Shown here: in pieces, positions 36,692 to 47,196 of the stretch | Layout of the letters: the number at the start of each line of letters is the position of its first letter | Numbering within the stretch: the stretch's first letter is position 1 | Assembly: GCA_963812775.1 (NCBI GenBank) | Contig: CAWEWH010000005.1 | Coordinates: 434,001-498,000 of the forward strand | Length of the DNA: 64,000 nucleotides | Reading direction: 5' to 3' | Source: CAWEWH01 sp963812775 | Lineage (GTDB): Bacteria > Pseudomonadota > Alphaproteobacteria > Rhizobiales > Beijerinckiaceae | Program-made: the position numbers and the translations under genes | Notes under the pieces: model-generated | Told to the model about the DNA's origin: nothing | The model's database searches: none | Seen by the model: only the letters and a program-made list of their open reading frames with translations

Positions 36692-36970
36692 CTAGAGCCT
36701 TCTGCTGCGTCGGGCTGAGTGGCGAATGCTCAGAACGCTGACTTCGTCGGCATCGATGCCGTAGAAAATGAGATATGGAAGACCGGGCACGGGCAACATC
36801 CTAACGCCCTTGTACTTGGCGCTCCCCAAGTGAGGAAAACGCTCAAGGCGCGCGACCATCCTGCGGATTCTCGTGACGACACGTTCCGCTGCATCGGGAT
36901 TGTGAGCCGAGATGTAGGCAAAGATATCGTCCAACTCGGCCAACGCCGGCCGAGAGAAGACGACCCTCAT
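36692..36970 (-). CDS. Type II toxin, RelE/ParE family
   Basis: The 92-residue protein has the compact RelE/ParE layout: FSRPALAELDDIFAYISAHNPDAAERVV helices, then RFPHLGSAKYKGVRML and the C-terminal strand YLIFYGIDADEVSVLSIRHSARR. ParE-type members poison gyrase and RelE-type cleave mRNA; the sequence alone does not decide, though the His/Arg tail resembles ParE. It overlaps the antitoxin gene by four bases, the usual antitoxin-first order. Confidence 0.9.
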   Translation of the reverse strand: MRVVFSRPALAELDDIFAYISAHNPDAAERVVTRIRRMVARLERFPHLGSAKYKGVRMLPVPGLPYLIFYGIDADEVSVLSIRHSARRSRRL

Positions 36971-37197
36971 GAGCGCCGATACTTGTCGAAGACGGCTTTG
37001 ACTTCTTCGTCGGTCGCGATGTCGCCCCGGCGTACCGCATCCAAGCCACGCTCGATGGCGGCGCGGTCGTCGTCTGTAAGCTCGTAAGGCTCAGCGATCT
37101 CCGCCTCAATGGCTGAGAGAAACTCCGCTGCCTCCTCCTGTGCCTTCTCCGGCCAGGAGTCGATACGGCCGATCAATTCCTTCAATCTTGGGCTCAT
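36967..37197 (-). CDS. Antitoxin of the RelE/ParE-type pair
   Basis: The 76-residue acidic protein (start MSPRLKELIGRI) is rich in Glu/Asp with an N-terminal helical segment and ends DIATDEEVKAVFDKYRRS, a tail seen in many antitoxins paired with RelE/ParE toxins. A DNA-binding fold cannot be assigned by eye. It is probably autoregulated with the toxin. An in-frame ATG six codons upstream is possible. Confidence 0.82.
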   Translation of the reverse strand: MSPRLKELIGRIDSWPEKAQEEAAEFLSAIEAEIAEPYELTDDDRAAIERGLDAVRRGDIATDEEVKAVFDKYRRS

Positions 37198-37286
37198 TGG
37201 AAAAGTATAGGGCAAGCGGACGCCGGCGTCAGCACGTGCGAGGTCCTTGGATGGCCAAGCCTGAAATGACCGGGTTATTCGCCCGC

Positions 37287-38101
37287 CTACTGCAGCGCCC
37301 GCGCCGCAATGAGCCCCTCGGCCGCCGGCGTGCCCTTGCGCCGCTTGAGGAAGTCGTCGACCTCCTTCTTCACGAAGGCGTGCTGGGTCGCATTGGAGTT
37401 AAGCGACCACAGCGCCGAGGCGGCGACGACGATCTCGACGAGCTTGTCGTCGCCGAGCCGGGCGCGCATCTCCGTGAGCTCGTCCGTCTTCTTCGTTTGC
37501 TGGGCCGCCACGACCGCCACGATGTCCTTGACCTTGATGTCGGGCCGCTCGGCAACCGAACGGTAATGCTCGAGGATCGGCCGCACATAGGCGCCGTCCC
37601 CGGTCGCAAAGCTCGCGCCCCAGAAGAAGTCGAACTCCTGCGCCCCCTCCGCCTTCTTGTCGTTGAGCGAGAACGTCAGCTTGATGTCGTCGGGGACCGT
37701 CAGGCCATAGCTCTTGGCGAGCGCCAGCGCCTCCGCGCGCGGCCGCGCCGCTCCCACGCCGATGAACGCCAGCTGCTGCGCCTTGAGCGGCAGCGACGGC
37801 GGAAACATTTCTTTGATCCGATCCGGGTGCCGCTTGGCGAGACCGGCGATGAATCCCACGATCGAAGGTCCGGCCCGGTCTGCCGTTTCCAAGCTGGTCA
37901 ACCGCCGCATCAGGTCCGGCACCTCGCCCAGCGCGGGCTTGCGGTAGAAATACGTGAGCCGGTCGCTGGCCTCTCGGTCGCTAGCACTGGGCGCCGCGGC
38001 GGTTTGGGCCTGCGCTGGTGCGGGAGCCTGCAGGCAAACCGCCATGCCGATCGCCACCGCTGCAGTGAAGCCGCGGATGGCGGGACCGGCGCGCATCGAC
38101 A

Positions 38102-38105
<4 letters not shown>
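37287..38105 (-). CDS. Secreted protein of unknown function
   Basis: The 272-residue protein has an N-terminal signal peptide (about 10-33, ending PAQAQ). The mature part is helical and soluble, with no motif I recognise; FFWGASFATGDGAYVRPILEHY and NATQHAFVKKEVDDFLK are the most distinctive stretches. The start codon overlaps the acs stop by four bases, so the gene is translationally coupled to acs. Confidence 0.7.
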
Positions 38106-40048
<1,943 letters not shown>

Positions 40049-40168
40049 CGTACTCCCCCTCGGTTACGGCGGCCGCCGGCCGCGCGCCATTATGTTGGGC
40101 AGACGCGCGCGAGCGCAAGGCACGCCACGCAGACTTTGGTCGCAGGCGCAGGCTTGAGAGGGCGGGTC

Positions 40169-41192
40169 TCAGAACCGGACGACGATCTTGCCGAACACCT
40201 GCCGGCTCTCCAGCCGCTCGAGCCCCTTGGCGTAGTCGGCGAGCTCGAACACCGTGTCGATGACCGGCTTGAGCCCGCCCGCCATCTTGTCGAGGGAGGT
40301 GGCGACGTTGCGCATGGTCGCGCCGAATGAGCCGAAGATGCGGTACTGCTGCTGGAAGAGCTGCATCAGGTTCATGGTGGTCGAGATGCCGGACGTCGAG
40401 CCGCAGGTGACGAGACGGCCGCCGCGCTTGAGGCAGAGCAGCGAGCCGTTCCAGGTGTCGACGCCCACGTGCTCGAACACCACGTCGACGCCCTTGCGCT
40501 TGGTGAGGCGCCGCACCTCGCCCTCGAAGCGCTCGCTGCGGTAGTTGATGACGTGGTCGGCGCCCAGCGCCTTGGCCTTCTCGCCCTTGGCGTCATCGCC
40601 CACCGTCGTGAAGACGGTGCAGCCGATGGCCTTGGCCATCTTGATGGCGGCCGTGCCGATGCCGGAGCCGCCGGCCTGCACGAGGATGCTCTCGCCGGGC
40701 TCCAGCTTGGCGTTGTCGAACAGCATGTGCTCGACGGTGCCGAAGCCGATCGGCGCGCACGCCGCTTCCTCGAACGACACGCGCGTTCGGCACCGGAATG
40801 ACGAGGCGCTCGGGCCGGTTGATCAGCTCGCGCGCAAAGCCGTCGACGTGGAAGCCGAGGATGCCGGCGACGTTCTCGCAGAGATTGTCGCGGCCCTCGC
40901 GGCAGGCGCGGCATGTGCCGCATGTCTCGGCGCCATACATGACCACCGGGTCGCCGACCTTGAAGCGGATGACGCGCGGCCCGACAGCCGCGATCTCGCC
41001 CGACGCCTCGACGCCGGCCACCTGCGGCATCTTGCGCTTGGCGAAGGCCATGCCGCGGAAGCCCCACACGTCGAGATAGTTGAGCGCGATCGCCTTGACG
41101 CGCACCTGCACCTCGCCGTCGCCCGGCGGCGGCGGCGGCGGGATGTCGGTGAGGCGAAGGTCGCGGTCGCCGAAGAGCTGCAGGGCGCGCAT
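40169..41192 (-). CDS. Zinc-binding alcohol dehydrogenase of the VLCFA cluster (AdhXL-like), frameshifted
   Basis: The medium-chain dehydrogenase has the structural-zinc lobe ETCGTCRACREGRDNLCEN (four Cys) and the nucleotide-binding VQAGGSGIGTAAIKMAKAIG. A +1 shift near 40780-40784 splits it after PVPNA; removing one base gives PVPNA-VSFEEAACAPIG. Full length is about 340 residues. In Rhizobium the acpXL operon contains an alcohol-dehydrogenase-like gene at the same relative position, thought to act on the growing 27-hydroxyoctacosanoate chain; whether it is the enoyl reductase of the cycle is an inference. Confidence 0.88.
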
Positions 41193-41200
41193 GATCGGGC

Positions 41201-41950
41201 CTACCGGTGCACGCCGATCTGCGCCATGAGCCCGCCGTCGATGGGCAGCACGGCGCCCGTCAGATAGGCGGCCTGGTCGCTCATCAGGAAGGCGACGAGC
41301 GCGGCGATCTCGTCGGGCTTGGCGAAACGGCCGGCCGGGATCTGCTTCTCCATGTCGGCGCGGTAGTTGGCGTAAGGCGCCAGCATGTCGGTGTCGATGA
41401 AGCCCGGCGCCAGGTAGTTGACGGTGATGCCGCGCTTGGCCACCTCGACGGCAAGCGTGCGCATATAGGACAGCAGCGCCCCCTTCGAGGCCGCGTAGGC
41501 GGCGTTGCCGGGGTTGCCCTGGAGCGCCGCCACCGACCCGATGGCGACGATGCGCCCGGCTCTCGCCCGCACCATCGGGCGCACGACGCTTTTGACGAGC
41601 CGCGTCAGCGACCAGAAATTCACCTGCATGGCGGCTTCGGCCTTGTCCTGCGCCAGCATCAAGGCGAGCGCGTCATAGGGCTGGCCGGCATTGTGCACGA
41701 GCCCATAATAGGTTTCGCCCTCGTGCGTGCCGCAGAACGCCTCGAGCGCCGCCTTGTCCGCAAGGTCGAGCTTGTAGGCGAGCACGTTGTGGCCGGGATG
41801 CGCGTCGCTCAATTCCTTGGCCAGCGCCTCCGCCGCCTCGCCCGAGGCGCGATAGGTGAAATCGACGTCAAAGCCGTGCGCCACCAGCGCCCGCACGATG
41901 GCCGCACCCACCCCCTTGCCGCCGCCGGTGACGAGGACGCGCTTGCTCAC
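41201..41950 (-). CDS. SDR-family 3-ketoacyl reductase (FabG-like) in the VLCFA cluster
   Basis: The 249-residue protein has TGGGKGVGAAIVRAL for cofactor binding, LVHNAGQPYD, and the catalytic IGSVAAL...YAASKGAL set, ending YLTGAVLPIDGGLM like FabG. It would reduce 3-ketoacyl-AcpXL to the 3-hydroxy form, the step between the condensing enzymes and the dehydratase. Its start overlaps the stop of the ketosynthase by four bases. The Rhizobium cluster as I know it lacks this gene, so its presence gives a more complete elongation set here. Confidence 0.9.
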   Translation of the reverse strand: MSKRVLVTGGGKGVGAAIVRALVAHGFDVDFTYRASGEAAEALAKELSDAHPGHNVLAYKLDLADKAALEAFCGTHEGETYYGLVHNAGQPYDALALMLAQDKAEAAMQVNFWSLTRLVKSVVRPMVRARAGRIVAIGSVAALQGNPGNAAYAASKGALLSYMRTLAVEVAKRGITVNYLAPGFIDTDMLAPYANYRADMEKQIPAGRFAKPDEIAALVAFLMSDQAAYLTGAVLPIDGGLMAQIGVHR

Positions 41951-43224
41951 ACCGGCTCCGCGGTGAGCACGAGGCAGGTGTTCTGGCCGCCGAAGCCGAA
42001 GGAGTTGGACAGCACACGCTCGACCTTGGCGTCGCGCGCCACGTTGGGTACCACGTCGAGCGGGATGGCCGGATCCGGAACGCGGTAGTTGATGGTCGGC
42101 GGGATCTTGCCGTGCGCGATGGTCATCAGCGAGAAGATCGCTTCCACCGCACCCGCCGCCGTCAGCGTGTGGCCGATCATCGACTTGTTGGACGAGATCG
42201 GCACGCTCTTCATGCGCTCGCCGATCACCGCCACGAGGCCCATCGCCTCCATCTTGTCGTTCTCGGGCGTCGAGGTGCCGTGGGCGTTGACGTAGTCGAT
42301 GCTGTCGGGGTGGACGCCGGCGTCGTCGATGGCGCGGCGGATTGCCTCGATGATGGGCTTGCCGTCCGGGCTCGAGCGCGTGCGGTGGAAGCCGTCGCCG
42401 CGCTCGCCGCAGCCGGCCACGAAGCCGAGAATTTTTGCGCCGCGCGCCAGCGCATGATCGTAGTCTTCGAGCACCAGTGCGGCCGCTCCCTCGCCCATCA
42501 CGAAGCCGTCGCGGTTCTTGGAGAACGGCTTTGCCGCTTCGCCGGGCGGATCGTTCTGCGTCGACAGCGCCGACAGCAGGGAGAAGCGGATGAGCGGTTC
42601 CGGCGCCACCGAGCCTTCAGTGCCGAGCACCAGTGCCGCCTGCGTGTCGCCGCGCCGGATCGCCTCGACGCCGAGCTGGATGGCGGTGGCGCCCGACGAG
42701 CAGGCGGTGGACAGCGTGATCGGCGAGCCGCGCGTGCCGAAGCGCTCGGCCAGACGGTCGGCGACGGTGCCGAAGAGCGCAAGATCGTGCCAGTCCGTGA
42801 AGCGGCCGCTCTCGGTGCTCCTGATGAGGTCGGCATAGGCGATGCCTTCGCTCTTGCCCGACGCGTCGGCCAGCGCCTGGCGCTGCCACCACTCGACCTC
42901 CATGGGCGCCACCGCGACGTAGAGCTCGCCGGGGAAGTCGCCCTTGCGGCCGATGCCGGATTGGGCGACCGCCTCCTCGCAGGAGCGCATGGCAAGCTCA
43001 AGCGCCAGCGTCGGTGCGCAGAACGGCTCCACCGGCACGAAGTCGATCGAGCCGGCAATCGTCGTCTTCAGGTGATCGATGGGGAAGCGCTGGATGGTGC
43101 CGATGCCCGATTTTCCCGCCGTGAGTGCCGCCCAATTGTCGGACTTGCCCTCGCCGAGCGATGTGATCATGCCCATGCCGGTGACGGCGACGACCGGCCG
43201 GCCCTGCTTGTCGCGATGCGCCAT
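41947..43224 (-). CDS. fabF1XL: Beta-ketoacyl-ACP synthase, catalytically complete (FabF1XL-like)
   Basis: The 425-residue condensing enzyme has the full active site: Cys175 (TACSSGA), His315 (NAHGTST), Lys347 and His352 (SNKSMIGHT), with a FGFGGQN glycine-rich end. It extends acyl-ACP with malonyl-ACP. The ATG at 43224 (MAHRDKQ) is taken because it follows the upstream stop by 11 bases. It is the catalytic partner of the inactive paralogue encoded just upstream. The name follows the position and type of the Rhizobium acpXL cluster. Confidence 0.9.
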   Translation of the reverse strand: MAHRDKQGRPVVAVTGMGMITSLGEGKSDNWAALTAGKSGIGTIQRFPIDHLKTTIAGSIDFVPVEPFCAPTLALELAMRSCEEAVAQSGIGRKGDFPGELYVAVAPMEVEWWQRQALADASGKSEGIAYADLIRSTESGRFTDWHDLALFGTVADRLAERFGTRGSPITLSTACSSGATAIQLGVEAIRRGDTQAALVLGTEGSVAPEPLIRFSLLSALSTQNDPPGEAAKPFSKNRDGFVMGEGAAALVLEDYDHALARGAKILGFVAGCGERGDGFHRTRSSPDGKPIIEAIRRAIDDAGVHPDSIDYVNAHGTSTPENDKMEAMGLVAVIGERMKSVPISSNKSMIGHTLTAAGAVEAIFSLMTIAHGKIPPTINYRVPDPAIPLDVVPNVARDAKVERVLSNSFGFGGQNTCLVLTAEPV

Positions 43225-43235
43225 AACGCCTCCGT

Positions 43236-44378
43236 TCAATCCGCCGCGCCGATCAGCGCCAGGCCCTCACCGCGCATTTGGCCGACACTGCTCACCGCGG
43301 CCTCGCTCGCCTTGCCGGCCTTGACGGCGGCGGCGGCCAGCGCGACGCCCGCTGGAAACTGAGCCTCGATCATATGGCCGAAAAAGTCGCCGGTCGCCAC
43401 CACGGGCGCGCCCGGCGCGAGCTTGATCAAGGCGCCGCGCTCCTCGGCGGTGATGTCGGCGATGCCGGTCGCGCCCGAGAGGACGATTCCGTTTTTCGCG
43501 TCGAAGCGCGGGATGATCTTCGACCACAGCTTGGTCACCGAGGCCTCGACGGCGCCGGGCTCGCGCCTGACGCGGTTGGTGGCAACGGCGCGGACCGCGG
43601 CGATGGGCTTGGCGCCGCGCTTGTCGGCGTGCTCGCGCGCTTCCATCACCAGGAAGGCGCCGCCGCTGCCGGCCATGAAGCCGCCGCCGTTGCTCTTGCG
43701 GTCGAACACCGGTGTGAATTCGCCGCGCCACAGTTTGCCGCCCATGCCGTAGATCATGATGATGTCCGGCCGCTGCGCATTGTAGGAGCCGCCGACCAGG
43801 AAGGCGTCGCCCTGCCGGGCGGCGATGCGGGCGGACGCGATGCGCACCACGTCGACGCCGGCCTGCTCCTCGCCCATGAAGGTGCGGGTGGCGCCGGTGA
43901 CGCCATGCACGATGGAGATGTTGCCGGCCAGCAGGTTCGACAGCTGCGCCAGGAACAGCGTCGGCCGCACGTCGCTCATCAGCCGCTCGTTGAGAAAGGC
44001 GCGGGGCGCGTTGCTCTTCTTCAGGCCGGCCAGTATCTGCTCGTCGACGCCGTAGTCGCGCTCGCCGCCGCCCGCCGCCACGATGACGTCGAGCTCGGAC
44101 AAGAGCTCTTTGTTGTCCTTGAGGCCTGCTTCAGCGAGCGCCAGGCCGGCCGCGTAGACGCCGAGCTTCTGCCAAGCCTCCATCTGCCGTTGGTCGGATT
44201 TCTTGGCGATCTGCAGGTCCCAGTTCACGGCAGCGGCCGGGTGCACCGCGTAGGGCGCAAAGGTCGTCGCGTCGACGCGGCGCGCGCCGCTGTCGAGCGC
44301 CGCAAGATGCGGCTCCACGCCCTCGCCGACGCTCGACACCAGCCCGATGCCGGTGATGACCACGTCGCGCCCGCTCAT
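43236..44378 (-). CDS. fabF2XL: Ketosynthase paralogue without active-site Cys (FabF2XL-like, CLF-like)
   Basis: The 380-residue thiolase-fold protein is recognisable from ITGIGLVSSVGEGVEPHLAAL and FFGHMIEAQFPAGV, but the nucleophile region reads HGVTGATRT where TACSSG is expected, the NAHGTST His motif is replaced by LSGATGIAD, and no Cys is visible in the protein. Only the second His (FGH) is kept. It cannot condense alone and most resembles chain-length factors of type II polyketide synthases, which dimerise with the active ketosynthase encoded next. A role in setting the 28-carbon length is inferred. Confidence 0.88.
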   Translation of the reverse strand: MSGRDVVITGIGLVSSVGEGVEPHLAALDSGARRVDATTFAPYAVHPAAAVNWDLQIAKKSDQRQMEAWQKLGVYAAGLALAEAGLKDNKELLSELDVIVAAGGGERDYGVDEQILAGLKKSNAPRAFLNERLMSDVRPTLFLAQLSNLLAGNISIVHGVTGATRTFMGEEQAGVDVVRIASARIAARQGDAFLVGGSYNAQRPDIIMIYGMGGKLWRGEFTPVFDRKSNGGGFMAGSGGAFLVMEAREHADKRGAKPIAAVRAVATNRVRREPGAVEASVTKLWSKIIPRFDAKNGIVLSGATGIADITAEERGALIKLAPGAPVVATGDFFGHMIEAQFPAGVALAAAAVKAGKASEAAVSSVGQMRGEGLALIGAAD

Positions 44379-44839
44379 TGCGCCGTCTCCGGCACGAGGC
44401 CGATGCGCTCGGCCTCCTTGCGCATGTCGTTTACCATCTCGCGCGGGAACGGCATCAGCCGGAACATCAATTCGGCATTGCAGATGGCTTTGCCGTCGCT
44501 CTCGATCTTGGCCTTGGCGACCGCATAGCCGGAGCCGCGGTGGACGAGCTCCGCCGCAATGGCCAGCACCGCGCCCGGACCCACGAAGGTGCGAAACTTC
44601 GCCTTCTCGACGGCCGCCAGGAACGGCATGTGCGAGAACTTGTTGAGCCCGAGGATGAGATGGCCGGCCGCCTGCGCCATGGTCTCGGTCAACAGCACGC
44701 CCGGCATCAGCGGGTGGCCGGGGAAGTGTCCCTCGAAGATCGGGCTCTCGCTCGGCACGGTGGAGCGTGCGGTGAGGCGCTCGCCGGCGGCGTCGAACGA
44801 GACCACGCGATCGATCATCTGAAAATATTCGAGGCGCAT
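44375..44839 (-). CDS. fabZXL: Hotdog-fold 3-hydroxyacyl-ACP dehydratase (FabZXL-like)
   Basis: The 154-residue protein has the FabZ-type helix and loop FEGHFPGHPLMPGVLLTETMAQ with the catalytic His of HFPGHP and the acidic Glu in the MAQ helix. It dehydrates 3-hydroxyacyl-AcpXL. The start ATG 44839 (MRLEYFQMIDRVV) is set by this opening, typical for FabZ. It overlaps the downstream gene's start by four bases and is separated from acpXL by 81 bases. Confidence 0.92.
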   Translation of the reverse strand: MRLEYFQMIDRVVSFDAAGERLTARSTVPSESPIFEGHFPGHPLMPGVLLTETMAQAAGHLILGLNKFSHMPFLAAVEKAKFRTFVGPGAVLAIAAELVHRGSGYAVAKAKIESDGKAICNAELMFRLMPFPREMVNDMRKEAERIGLVPETAQ

Positions 44840-44920
44840 GGCGGAGCGTTTACACCACTGAAGCAATGGCGCCAGTTTCAGGCCGGCGCGGGAGGCCCGA
44901 CCATCGCGTGCAGCGAGCGC

Positions 44921-45202
44921 TCAGGTCTTCTTGGCAGCCACCAGCTCGTCGACGCGCGCGCACAGATTGTTGAGCACGAAGTACTGCTCGGCCGGGACCT
45001 TGCCGTCGTTGACCTCCTGCGTCCATTGCTCGAGCGGCAGCTTGATGCCGAACGCCTTGTCGATGGCGAAGGCAATGTCGAGAAAGGCAAGCGAATCGAC
45101 CCCGAGGTCGTCGATGGCGTGGCTCTGCGGCGTGATCTGCTCGCGCGGAATGTCGCAGGTTTCAGAGATAATATTGGCGACCGTCTCGAAGGTCGACGCC
45201 AT
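44921..45202 (-). CDS. acpXL: Acyl carrier protein AcpXL
   Basis: The 93-residue acidic protein has the phosphopantetheine site at Ser37 in DDLGVDSLAFLDI. The length, the QEVNDGKVPAEQYF segment and the ARVDELVAAKK tail match AcpXL, the dedicated carrier for the C28 hydroxy fatty acid attached to lipid A in rhizobia and relatives. It is the first gene of the fabZ-fabF2-fabF1-SDR-ADH operon. A promoter-like sequence lies 87 to 115 bases upstream of the ATG. Confidence 0.95.
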   Translation of the reverse strand: MASTFETVANIISETCDIPREQITPQSHAIDDLGVDSLAFLDIAFAIDKAFGIKLPLEQWTQEVNDGKVPAEQYFVLNNLCARVDELVAAKKT

Positions 45203-45249
45203 CGCGGGCTCCGTTCAGGCAAACCGGCAAACAGGCCGAAATTTCAACG

Positions 45250-45271
45250 AAAAGCCCGGAGCTTGCCGGGC
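45250..45271 (-). terminator. Terminator-like hairpin between the promoter and acpXL
   Basis: GCCCGG-CAAGCT-CCGGGC followed by TTTT on the minus strand. It lies about ten bases after the predicted start of the acpXL transcript, so it could end readthrough from the upstream ligase gene or attenuate the acpXL operon. Confidence 0.4.
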
Positions 45272-45288
45272 GTGGGATTTCGGCCGTT

Positions 45289-45317
45289 CCTATACATCAC
45301 CCCTCGGCCATGTCCAA
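45289..45317 (-). promoter_or_regulatory. Predicted sigma-70 promoter of the acpXL operon
   Basis: On the minus strand, TTGGAC (45317-45312), 17-base spacer, TATAGG (45294-45289). The spacing is ideal and much of the spacer (GAGGGG, TGATG) matches the promoter in front of the ligase gene. Confidence 0.6.
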
Positions 45318-45353
45318 CCAGCGCCTGTTCCCAAAAGTGCCCGTTGGGGCTCC

Positions 45354-47111
45354 TCACGGGCGCGCATTCATCCGCAGGCTTTGGAAGCCGCCCTCCTGAT
45401 AGACGAGGCGGTAGTGCCGGTGGCGGCGCTTGCCGCTCGTCGTCTTCATGAGCGTGCCGGGCGGCACGAGCACCACGTCGCCGAGCGTCACGCCGAGGGA
45501 GCGGACGGCGGCGGCCCGGCACGCCAGGGCGACGGTCTCGGGCGCCACGCCGGCCTCCTTGCGGAACTCGGCCACCAGCACGGGCTGCTGGGTTCCGCTT
45601 TTGGCGTCATCGACCCCGAAGAACACGAAGTTGCCCGGACGCAGCCCCGGAACGCTCATCAGCGGCGCCTCGAACTCGCTGGGATCGATCTTTCGGGCCC
45701 TGACCGAGATGCGCTCGTCGCGCCGGCCGACCCAGAACAGCTCCCCGTCCCTGAGATAGCCGAGATCGGCCATCAGCAGGTAGGGGCCGTGGAACTGGGC
45801 GGCGGTGGCCGCCTCGTCCTCGAGGTAGCCAAGGAAGCGCGAGGGCGTCTTGAGGGCGATCTGGCCGACGCGACCGTCCGGGAGGAGCTCGCCGGTCTCC
45901 GACAGGATGACCATTTCGAGCCCCGGATGCGGCGACCCGACGCTGACGATGTCCGAGGTGGCGCCGACAAAGTCGGCCCCGACCGGGGCCGCCGTCAGGT
46001 CCTCGTAGAGGCGCTTGGCGTCGACCGTCTCGCAGCCGACGCCGCCATGCCCCGGCTTGGTGAACGTCATGCCGCCGACATTCTCGGCGCCGCCGTAGCT
46101 CGTGTGCAGCGCCTGCGGCGCCACGCCGGCGGCCGCGAATTTCTTGGCGAAGCTCTTGAGCGTCGAGCGGTGGATGCGCTCGCCGCCGCTCCAGAAGCCG
46201 CGCACCTTGGCGAGCGAGACGCCGTCCAGCGCCTCGAGCGGCACCTTCTCGACGGCGAGCGCATAGCCGAAATTCGACGCCCAGGTGAACGTCGCCCCGG
46301 AGGCCGAGAGGCCCTTGAGCCACACGGCCGGATTGCGCACGAAGTCGAAAGCCTCCAGCACGACGAGCGGGATGTCGTTGGCGAGGCACATGAGGAGGTT
46401 ATTGACGAGGCCGAGGTCGTGATAGAACGGCACCCAGCTCAGGCAGACATCGTCGCGGCCGACCTCCATGGCGCGCATGCCGCTGTCGATCCCGTAAAGC
46501 AGGCTCTGCTCGTCCCACACGCAGGCGCGTGGCGAGCCCGTCGTGCCCGACGTGAGCTGCATGGCGAAGGCATCGATGGTCGCGAAATTGTTGAACCGGC
46601 AGATGCGCGCGTCGGGCAGCCCGATGGGCCCGTCGGCATCGTGCGGCAGGCTCTTGACCAGGTAGCTCTCGCACAGGACGACGCTCGGCCTGGCGCGCGC
46701 GATGATGCTGCGGATGGCGTTGATGTCGTTGTTGACGGGCAGGCGCGGCGGCGGCAGCAGCACCGGGATGGCGCCGGCCGCCAGCGTGGCGATGGTGGCG
46801 ACCCCCATCTTGCGCTGGCTCGCCAGGCTGATGACCACGACGCGGCCCTTTTGGCCGCCGGCCTCGACGATGGCGTTCCGGACCGGCTCGACCTCGGCCC
46901 AGAAATCGGCAATCGACTGCCATTCGATCGATGCGTCGGGCGCGCAATAGGCGATGGCCCTGCGGTTCGGCTCGCTGGCAAGCCGCGCCCTCAACCGCCC
47001 CACAAAGGTATCGGAAGCCGGGACAAGGCCTGGGGCACGATCGGCGCCGGGAGCGGGCGCCCGGACCGATGCTTCGCCTTTGACGCCTGCGGAGAACGAT
47101 TGCCGACCCAT
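45354..47111 (-). CDS. Fatty-acyl-AMP ligase-like adenylating enzyme next to acpXL
   Basis: The 585-residue AMP-forming enzyme has the ATP-binding QLTSGTTGSPRA, WVPFYHDLGLV (FAAL-like), SYGGAEN and the C-terminal region TTSGKRRH with the catalytic Lys. The order and WVPFYHD resemble fatty-acyl-AMP ligases, which load acids onto acyl carrier proteins instead of CoA. Its neighbour AcpXL is an obvious acceptor, so it may activate a primer or modifying acid for the VLCFA pathway; this is inference. A CoA ligase function cannot be excluded by eye. AGGA lies before ATG 47111. Confidence 0.85.
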   Translation of the reverse strand: MGRQSFSAGVKGEASVRAPAPGADRAPGLVPASDTFVGRLRARLASEPNRRAIAYCAPDASIEWQSIADFWAEVEPVRNAIVEAGGQKGRVVVISLASQRKMGVATIATLAAGAIPVLLPPPRLPVNNDINAIRSIIARARPSVVLCESYLVKSLPHDADGPIGLPDARICRFNNFATIDAFAMQLTSGTTGSPRACVWDEQSLLYGIDSGMRAMEVGRDDVCLSWVPFYHDLGLVNNLLMCLANDIPLVVLEAFDFVRNPAVWLKGLSASGATFTWASNFGYALAVEKVPLEALDGVSLAKVRGFWSGGERIHRSTLKSFAKKFAAAGVAPQALHTSYGGAENVGGMTFTKPGHGGVGCETVDAKRLYEDLTAAPVGADFVGATSDIVSVGSPHPGLEMVILSETGELLPDGRVGQIALKTPSRFLGYLEDEAATAAQFHGPYLLMADLGYLRDGELFWVGRRDERISVRARKIDPSEFEAPLMSVPGLRPGNFVFFGVDDAKSGTQQPVLVAEFRKEAGVAPETVALACRAAAVRSLGVTLGDVVLVPPGTLMKTTSGKRRHRHYRLVYQEGGFQSLRMNARP

Positions 47112-47196
47112 CTTGACCCGTTCCTCACGTTGTTTTTGCGTGCTTGCCGGCCGCCTCAGCGATGGCGCGCGACCGGGCCGCTCTCCTGGCCCGGGC

